Positions 7,710 through 12,002 of a DNA stretch of 12,002 nucleotides are shown piece by piece. The position numbers and the translations under genes are program-made. Source of the stretch: JAUREX01 sp044356825 (GTDB lineage: Bacteria > Pseudomonadota > Alphaproteobacteria > Rhodobacterales > Rhodobacteraceae). The notes below the pieces were generated by a model, which saw only the letters and a list, made by a program, of their open reading frames with translations, did no database searches and was not told the DNA's origin. Location: NCBI GenBank assembly GCA_044356825.1, contig JBIKVM010000073.1, positions 1 through 12,002 of the forward strand, given 5' to 3'. The number at the start of each line of letters is the position of its first letter. Within the stretch, counting starts at the first letter, position 1.

Positions 7710-8002
7710 TCCGCATCCTCGCCATCGTGCTTATCGCCACCCTTGCGCCACCGCAGATCTCCGCGGCCGAGACCGCGCCCTGCCTGCGCTGGGGAACGAT
7801 GCCGGGACAGAAAGGTACAGTCTGCCGCGAGCGGGCGGTTGCGCCGCTGATGTCGAACCTGCGCTGCCGGCTGCGGAGCGAGCAGGTCGACCTGAGCACC
7901 AGCAAACGGATTTGCACCTACATGCAGGCCGGTCGCGGCAAGGCCGATGTCGTGATTTCAGTCGATCCGGGCGGAAGCTGCATGCAGGCGATCCGCTGCT
8001 GA
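7706..8002 (+). CDS. Small secreted six-cysteine protein, unrecognised
   Basis: A 98-aa product with a signal peptide (hydrophobic residues 4-20, likely cleavage near A20-A21), leaving a mature chain of about 77 residues. The mature part has six cysteines, at 26, 40, 54, 70, 92 and 98, the last being the C-terminal residue. An even number of cysteines in an exported protein suggests three disulfides, but pairing is inference. It is basic, with many arginines. The ATG at 7706 overlaps the Sel1-like gene's stop (ATGA), so it belongs to the same unit. The gene ends only four bases before the convergent rod-family gene, and no clear terminator separates them. I do not recognise the family. Confidence 0.72.
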   Translation: MIRILAIVLIATLAPPQISAAETAPCLRWGTMPGQKGTVCRERAVAPLMSNLRCRLRSEQVDLSTSKRICTYMQAGRGKADVVISVDPGGSCMQAIRC

Positions 8003-8006
8003 GGCG

Positions 8007-8783
8007 TCACTCGCTCAGCTTGCGTTCGATGTCGACCGCGGCCTGCAGGATGCGCGAATTCGCCGAGAAGGCCTGCTGGGCGCGGATGAGCGCGGTCAGA
8101 TCGGCCGTCATGTCGGCATTCGACATCTCGAGCGCGCCGGACTGAACCGTGCCAAAGCCCACCTCCCCGGGGGCGCCGTAGCGCGCCGCGCCCGAGGCGA
8201 TGCTTTCGCCATAGTTCGTGTCGCCAAGCGCCTGCAGCCCCGGTTCGTTCACGAACCGCGCCAGCGCCAGCCGACCAAGCGGGACGCCCCCGAGCAGACC
8301 ATAATTGCCCGTCACCACCCCTTTGGAATCGATCGACAGGGCCGTCAGCGCCGCGGTGGTGCCGCCCTCGGTCGTAATCTCGGCGGGAACGCTGATCGGC
8401 AGGCCCTCGGTCGAAAGGACGGGCTGCCCGAGCGGTGTCGTGATGCGCCCGGTCTGGTCGAGCTGGAACGACCCGTTGCGGGTGAAGGATGGCCGCCCTT
8501 CGCCGCTTGTGGGCCCGAGGACGAACATCCCGAGCCCGCGGACCGCCATGTCGAGCACCTGGGTAGAGGTCTTGATCGCTCCCGGCGCATGGCTGCGCCG
8601 CGCTCCGACTTCGCGGCTACCGATCCCTGGCACGACGTTGCCGGGCATGCCGGTCGGATAGGCGTCTTCGAACTGCGCGGAAGAACGCTTGAAGCCGTTC
8701 GTCGCCCCGTTGGCGATGTTGTGCGAGATGACCGCCATGTCCTTCGATGCCGAAGCCATGCCAGTGCGGATGATCGGGATCAT
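8007..8783 (-). CDS. Flagellar rod/hook-family protein, FlgG/FlgF-like
   Basis: A 258-aa axial flagellar protein of the FlgE/FlgF/FlgG superfamily; the length fits FlgF or FlgG (about 250-260 aa), not FlgE. The N-terminal coiled region has the family signature I-S-H-N-I-A-N-G-A-T-N-G-F-K-R at residues 19-33, then F-E-D-A-Y-P, as in FlgG. The centre holds A-V-R-G-L-G-M-F-V-L and F-T-R-N-G-S-F-Q-L-D. The C-terminus has the conserved L-E-M-S-N-A-D-M and A-L-I-R-A-Q-Q-A-F-S-A-N-S-R helix. It is exported through the flagellar type III system in the family at large. ATG at 8783 is chosen for its GAGGAGGA ribosome-binding site (8789-8796); the longer frame from 8864 runs into the upstream gene. It lies opposite to flgBCDE and ends unusually (D-I-E-R-K-L-S-E), so it may be an extra paralogue. 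Confidence 0.88.
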   Translation of the reverse strand: MIPIIRTGMASASKDMAVISHNIANGATNGFKRSSAQFEDAYPTGMPGNVVPGIGSREVGARRSHAPGAIKTSTQVLDMAVRGLGMFVLGPTSGEGRPSFTRNGSFQLDQTGRITTPLGQPVLSTEGLPISVPAEITTEGGTTAALTALSIDSKGVVTGNYGLLGGVPLGRLALARFVNEPGLQALGDTNYGESIASGAARYGAPGEVGFGTVQSGALEMSNADMTADLTALIRAQQAFSANSRILQAAVDIERKLSE

Positions 8784-8836
8784 GGGTGTCCTCCTCGACT
8801 GTGAGCCCGGCTTGCAAGAACCGTGCCGGGAAAGCC

Positions 8837-9205
8837 CTACATTCTGAACTCCATCGTGCGGCACCGGACGCGGCCAACGCGCGAGTCGCTGCCAACCACG
8901 ACCGACTCGCCCCCCTCGTAGCGGATCGAGACGGTGACGTCCGCGACGGTCAGTCCCTCGGCGGTCCGCTCCGTGATCTTGACGGGCGTCTCGCCTTCAG
9001 GCCGAAGCAGGCGGGCACTGTCGCCGATGCGGCGGCCGTTGACGATCAGTTCGAACGGACCGATCAGGCTCTTGTCGCAGATGACATTGAGTTGCTGGAA
9101 CCGGGTCAGGCCGCCCGACCGCACCGCATGGATGACAACCGCGACCGCCACCAGCGCCATCACCACCCCAAGGATCAGGAGCGGGCGCCGCAGATCATCG
9201 GTCAC
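8837..9205 (-). CDS. Bitopic membrane protein of the flagellar locus, unrecognised
   Basis: A 122-aa protein with a single hydrophobic helix at residues 8-28 after a short N-terminus containing D-D-L-R-R, followed by about 90 residues with alternating beta-strand patterns, so probably an inner-membrane protein with a periplasmic beta domain. Two cysteines, C43 and C115, sit in that domain and could pair. The start is a GTG at 9205-9203 overlapping the upstream gene's stop as GTGA, with AAGGCG upstream; the open frame extending to 9901 is an overlap artefact. A 53-base gap separates its stop from the rod-family gene. The architecture resembles small stator or basal-body helper proteins such as FliL or MotF, but I see no sequence motif proving either. 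Confidence 0.72.
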   Translation of the reverse strand: MTDDLRRPLLILGVVMALVAVAVVIHAVRSGGLTRFQQLNVICDKSLIGPFELIVNGRRIGDSARLLRPEGETPVKITERTAEGLTVADVTVSIRYEGGESVVVGSDSRVGRVRCRTMEFRM

Positions 9206-9795
9206 GATTTCGCCTTTGCGCGGCTGCGGCCGGCAGGTGCCGCCGGCGGCGGCGGCGCCTCCGATGCGGAAGTGCCCTCGGCGGCGGGTTCGACGACCAT
9301 CTCGGCCGTTCCGGCATCGATCAGGCGCTGCGCGTCGGAGTCCTTCACATCGATTGAGGTGCCACCGAAGAAGCGCATCCCGTTCACCTCGGTTTCCTGA
9401 ATGATCCGCACGCGCACCCATGATGCGGTGCCACGGTCCGCCAAAGTTGCATCGTCCTCTGCACCAGGGGCGGCGTCCGAGCCGGCCTTCGGGGATTTGC
9501 GCAAGCCACCCGACAGGATGTCGCGCACGCTTGCCGGTGCCGCGCCCTTGCGGACGGCGACGAGGCGCTGGCGGACGAGCCATGTCTGCGCAGCAAGATT
9601 GCCAAGGCGCATCATTTCCTTCTTTTCGGTGGCCAGGCGGGATTTCAGCATCGCGAGCGCCTCGGAGATGCTCAGATGCTCGACAGCACCCAGAAAGCGC
9701 GCGCGCAGCGATTCCATCTCTTCGGACATTCGGGGCAGGTCGGGGTCGGGCAGCCGGCGCTCGGCGAGGCTGCGCAGCTTGGTGGCGGGTGTCAC
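9202..9795 (-). CDS. Unrecognised protein with helical N-half and small phage-like beta domain
   Basis: A 197-aa cytoplasmic protein. Residues about 1-80 are highly charged and helical (M-S-E-E-M-E-S-L-R-A-R, S-R-L-A-T-E-K-K-E) and could form a coiled coil. A linker rich in Ala, Gly and Asp follows. Residues about 125-168 form a compact beta unit, W-V-R-V-R-I-I then N-G-M-R-F-F-G-G, then D-S-D-A-Q-R-L-I-D-A-G-T-A, a pattern like small domains in phage head-assembly proteins. The tail is a low-complexity Pro/Ala stretch ending in K-A-K-S. GTG at 9795 is the likely start, with GGGAGGA seven bases upstream; the frame open to 9867 would run across the flgB sigma-54 promoter. It overlaps the next gene by GTGA. 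Function unknown; the context suggests a flagellar role. Confidence 0.75.
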   Translation of the reverse strand: MTPATKLRSLAERRLPDPDLPRMSEEMESLRARFLGAVEHLSISEALAMLKSRLATEKKEMMRLGNLAAQTWLVRQRLVAVRKGAAPASVRDILSGGLRKSPKAGSDAAPGAEDDATLADRGTASWVRVRIIQETEVNGMRFFGGTSIDVKDSDAQRLIDAGTAEMVVEPAAEGTSASEAPPPPAAPAGRSRAKAKS

Positions 9796-9802
9796 TTTTT
9801 CG

Positions 9803-9809
9803 TCCTCCC
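9803..9809 (-). promoter_or_regulatory. Ribosome-binding site fixing the GTG start at 9795
   Basis: On the minus strand GGGAGGA lies seven bases before GTG at 9795-9793. It is the best ribosome-binding sequence near this gene. It argues for a 197-aa product rather than the 221-aa one that would start at 9867. Confidence 0.75.
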
Positions 9810-9819
9810 TCGGCGTCAC

Positions 9820-9836
9820 TTGGCACTCTCCTTGCA
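9820..9836 (+). promoter_or_regulatory. Sigma-54 (-24/-12) promoter of the flgB operon
   Basis: TTGGCACTCTCCTTGCA matches the sigma-54 consensus (YTGGCAC, N5, TTGCW) at every key base. The invariant GG (9822-9823) and GC (9834-9835) are separated by ten bases as required. Transcription should begin near 9846-9848, about 44 bases before the flgB ATG. Sigma-54 promoters need an enhancer-binding activator; in Rhodobacter sphaeroides the Fla1 flagellar genes use RpoN2 with FleQ/FleT. No activator site could be identified by eye. No second sigma-54 motif was found for the divergent operon. Confidence 0.92.
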
Positions 9837-9890
9837 AAATCCGGTCCAAGACGGGGTCTGCCGGCACAGAAACGAAGGACTTGGACGACG

Positions 9891-10277
9891 ATGCAGGGCA
9901 TACGGGATCATCTCGGAATCCACGCCTCCGCGCTCGAATTGCGGTCGCGCCGAACCGACATCCTCGCCTCGAACATCGCGAACGCCGCGACGCCGCACTT
10001 CAAGGCGCGCGACCTCGACTTCGCCAGCGAGATCCGCAAGCATCTCAATGACGGTCCGCTGACGACGACCGCCGAGAACCACCTGCCTGCGGCGATGAAC
10101 GCGCGTCCCGAGCGGATTGCCTACCGCGTGCCGACGCTGCCCTCGAAGGACGGCAACACGGTCGAGCTGTCGGTCGAACAGATGCAGTTCTCGGAAAACG
10201 TGATGCGCTATCAGGCATCGCTCAATTTCGTGAACCGCAAGATCTCCGGCCTCATGTCCGCGATCAAGGAAGAGTAA
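9891..10277 (+). CDS. flgB: Flagellar basal-body rod protein FlgB
   Basis: Proximal rod subunit, 128 aa, normal for FlgB, exported by the flagellar type III machine without a cleaved signal. It has the rod-family N-terminal motif L-A-S-N-I-A-N-A-A-T-P at residues 25-35, followed by F-K-A-R-D-L-D-F, typical of FlgB. The C-terminus carries V-E-M/Q-x-F-S-E-N-like and R-Y-Q-A-S-L-N-F helical sequence that pairs with the N-terminal helix in the assembled rod. ATG at 9891 is chosen because the conserved N-terminus begins there and it lies just downstream of the sigma-54 promoter; the frame is open back to 9420 but that part overlaps the divergent gene. It is the first gene of flgBCDE and ends one base before flgC. 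Confidence 0.94.
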   Translation: MQGIRDHLGIHASALELRSRRTDILASNIANAATPHFKARDLDFASEIRKHLNDGPLTTTAENHLPAAMNARPERIAYRVPTLPSKDGNTVELSVEQMQFSENVMRYQASLNFVNRKISGLMSAIKEE

Positions 10278-10278
10278 G

Positions 10279-10695
10279 ATGGCCGAGATCCGCAACGTCT
10301 TCGACATCGCGAGCAGGGCGCTTTCGGCGCAGACCACGCGCCTCAATACGGTCGCCTCGAACCTTGCCAACGCGCGCTCCATTTCGGGGTCGGAAGAAGA
10401 CGCCTATCGCGCCGTTCGGCCGGTCTTCAAGACGCGCTATGCCGACGATTTCGCCGACAGCGGCCTTTCGACGACGGACGTAACGCAGATCGTGTCGCTC
10501 GATCGCCAGCCCGAGAAGGTCTACGAACCCGAGCATCCCAAGGCCGACGACGAAGGCTTCGTCTATGTCGCGGCGGTGGATACCGACGAGGAACTCGTCG
10601 AGATGCTCGAAGCCTCACGCCAATACCAGAACACGCTCGAAGTCGTCTCAACCGTGCGCGCCCTGATGATGCGCACGATCAACATGGGTCGCTGA
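10279..10695 (+). CDS. flgC: Flagellar basal-body rod protein FlgC
   Basis: Proximal rod protein, 138 aa (usual about 134). The N-terminal rod motif V-A-S-N-L-A-N-A is at residues 25-32. The mid-protein segment P-E-H-P-K-A-D-D-E-G-F-V-Y-V is the FlgC hallmark, and the C-terminal helix contains M-L-E-A-S-R-Q-Y-Q-N-T-L-E. The start lies one base past the flgB stop, with GGAAGAG inside the flgB end as ribosome-binding site. FlgC works with FlgB and FlgF in the rod. No fliE gene follows it, although many bacteria place fliE directly after flgC. Confidence 0.95.
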   Translation: MAEIRNVFDIASRALSAQTTRLNTVASNLANARSISGSEEDAYRAVRPVFKTRYADDFADSGLSTTDVTQIVSLDRQPEKVYEPEHPKADDEGFVYVAAVDTDEELVEMLEASRQYQNTLEVVSTVRALMMRTINMGR

Positions 10696-10715
10696 CGGGG
10701 AAACGGGGGAAAACC

Positions 10716-11417
10716 ATGGCCACGATCGATTCATCGGCAGCAGCGTCGCAGGACGCGCTCTTTCGCAAGCTCGGGATCGCGACGCAGCAGAACGCGGCCG
10801 ACCGCGGCGCCAAGGAGACACTTGGCCAGGACGATTTCCTGCAGCTCATGATCACCCAGCTGCAGAACCAGGATCCCTTCGCGCCCATGGAGAACGGCGA
10901 CTTCATCGCGCAGATGGCTCAGTTCTCGACCGTCGCGGGCATCAAGGAAATCAACGAGAGCCTGACCTCGGTCACCGATCAGCTGAAGTGGTCGCGCATC
11001 GCGACGGCCTCGACCCTGCTTGGCCACTCAGTCCTGGTGCCGGGAAGCCTCGCGCGGCCCGACGCCGACGGCGAGATCCACGGCGTGCTCGATCTGCCGC
11101 AGGCCTCGAGCGATACGGTCATCACCTACACCGACGCCACGACCGGCGAGGCGCTGCACCAGCAGAACCTCGGCGCGACGGGCCGCGGCCTTCAGGGCTT
11201 CGGCTGGACCGAACTGCCCGAAGCGGTTCGTGACGGCAAGCGCCCGGTGCGGATTTCGGCCACGGTCAACTTCGGCAAGGGTCCGGAGGCGTTCGGCGCA
11301 TCGGTCTATGCCAAGGTCCTCTCGGCCTCGGCCGACGGAACCGAGGCGGGCGCCGTCAAGCTCGATGTCGAGGACTACGGCGAGATTGACGCAACCAGCA
11401 TCGTGCGCTTCCGCTGA
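10716..11417 (+). CDS. flgD: Flagellar hook-capping (scaffold) protein FlgD
   Basis: A 233-aa scaffold that caps the growing hook and guides addition of FlgE subunits; it is not kept in the finished flagellum. The defining N-terminal block lies at residues 36-72: L-G-Q-D-D-F-L-Q-L-M, T-Q-L-Q-N-Q-D-P-F-A-P-M and A-Q-M-A-Q-F-S. The C-terminal two thirds are beta-rich (Ig-like and Tudor-like in known FlgD structures), with a G-R-G-L-Q-G-F-G-W segment. A GGGGGAAAA sequence precedes the ATG, 20 bases after flgC, so it is cotranscribed from the flgB promoter. Length is in the normal range. Confidence 0.95.
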   Translation: MATIDSSAAASQDALFRKLGIATQQNAADRGAKETLGQDDFLQLMITQLQNQDPFAPMENGDFIAQMAQFSTVAGIKEINESLTSVTDQLKWSRIATASTLLGHSVLVPGSLARPDADGEIHGVLDLPQASSDTVITYTDATTGEALHQQNLGATGRGLQGFGWTELPEAVRDGKRPVRISATVNFGKGPEAFGASVYAKVLSASADGTEAGAVKLDVEDYGEIDATSIVRFR

Positions 11418-11484
11418 GGCGGGGCAGGCAGAAGGTTAACGCGGGCCAGGCGCGCCGCGCTCGAAGCACGGAAAGGGAAGAACG

Positions 11485-12002
11485 ATGTCATTCTATACCG
11501 CTCTCACGGGTCTGAACGGGGCGCAGGCGGACATCTCCGCGACCTCGAACAACATCGCCAACGTCGGCACCACGGGCTTCAAGCGGTCGCGCGCGGAGTT
11601 CGGCGACATCTTCGCCACCTCGCCGTTGCAGAACGCCTCCTCCTCGATCGGCTCGGGCACGATCCTCAAGGGCATCACGCAGCAGTTCACCCAAGGCAAC
11701 ATCGCCTCGTCGCTGAACGCGCTCGACCTCGCGATCTCGGGCCAGGGCTTCTTCACGCTCAAGCCCTCGGTGACCGCGACCCAGACCGTCTACACCCGCA
11801 ACGGCTCGTTCAGCGTCAACAACGAACGCTATGTCGTCGACAGCGCGGGCCAGTATCTGATGGTCTATCCCGTGAACCCCGACGGATCCGTGACCGCGAA
11901 GGATCTCGGCAGCGCGGGCCCGCTGCAACTTCCCGTGACAGCCGGCGACAACAAGGCGACCGAGATCATCAACCTCGGCGTGAACCTGCCCGCCGACGCC
12001 GA
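11485..12002 (+). CDS. flgE: Flagellar hook protein FlgE, 3' end beyond window
   Basis: The main hook subunit; the frame from ATG 11485 stays open through 172 codons to the end of the window. It starts M-S-F-Y-T-A-L-T-G-L and has the axial-protein motif S-N-N-I-A-N-V-G-T-T-G-F-K-R at residues 21-34. This is followed by I-S-G-Q-G-F-F-T-L and Y-T-R-N-G-S-F-S-V, all classic FlgE positions. An AAGGGAAG ribosome-binding sequence lies a few bases before the ATG. A 67-base gap after flgD holds no recognisable promoter, so flgE is probably read from the flgB promoter. The hypervariable outer domain and C-terminus are not in view. Confidence 0.95.
   Translation, partial: MSFYTALTGLNGAQADISATSNNIANVGTTGFKRSRAEFGDIFATSPLQNASSSIGSGTILKGITQQFTQGNIASSLNALDLAISGQGFFTLKPSVTATQTVYTRNGSFSVNNERYVVDSAGQYLMVYPVNPDGSVTAKDLGSAGPLQLPVTAGDNKATEIINLGVNLPADA

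Noticed and set aside
7971..7996. Inverted repeat GCGGA/TCCGC with an internal CTGCATGCAG palindrome near the end of the six-cysteine gene
   Set aside because: It lies within the coding sequence, the outer stem is only five pairs with a long loop, and no T-run follows, so it is not a credible terminator.
8305..8661. 118-codon plus-strand frame antisense to the rod-family gene
   Set aside because: The opposite strand has a complete axial-protein motif set and a strong ribosome-binding site; this frame shows no motif of its own.

Overview
The window is a high-GC stretch of a Gram-negative alphaproteobacterium, most likely a member of the Rhodobacterales. This is inferred from the strong G/C preference at third codon positions, the housekeeping order dac-tmk-holB-tatD-metallo-beta-lactamase, and a sigma-54-driven flagellar operon like that of the Rhodobacter sphaeroides Fla1 system. 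No rRNA, tRNA, insertion sequence or CRISPR array was seen.

Left edge and housekeeping block (1-5687). The first 50 bases are the 5' end of a minus-strand DUF2892 membrane protein. Divergent from it runs a tightly packed plus-strand series: a penicillin-binding D-Ala-D-Ala carboxypeptidase, thymidylate kinase (tmk), DNA polymerase III delta' (holB), a TatD/YcfH-type hydrolase, a PhnP-like metallo-beta-lactamase and an AEC-type transporter. Neighbours overlap or lie within a few bases of each other (ATGA, TGATG), so this looks like one transcription unit.

Accessory middle block (5737-8002). Two short, overlapping genes encode stand-alone CRP-like (cNMP-binding) barrel domains without a DNA-binding domain. 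After a 106-base A+T-richer gap come three genes coupled by ATGA overlaps: a 131-aa protein with an NHLP/nitrile-hydratase-alpha-like domain, a secreted Sel1-like repeat protein and a secreted 98-aa six-cysteine protein. I know of no named system with this gene set, and it is the most likely place in the window for something undescribed.

Flagellar block (8007-12002). On the minus strand, an unrecognised 197-aa protein, an unrecognised 122-aa bitopic membrane protein and a FlgG/FlgF-like rod/hook-family protein form a small operon. Divergent from it, a textbook -24/-12 sigma-54 promoter (9820-9836) precedes flgB-flgC-flgD-flgE, encoding rod, hook-cap and hook proteins; flgE runs off the right end. 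The minus-strand genes probably also serve the flagellum, because one is a clear axial-family protein and they share the intergenic region with flgB.

Several starts given here differ from the longest open frame: 207 (ATG), 1396 (GTG), 3959 (ATG), 5737 (ATG), 7706 (ATG), 8783 (ATG, minus), 9205 (GTG, minus), 9795 (GTG, minus) and 9891 (ATG).
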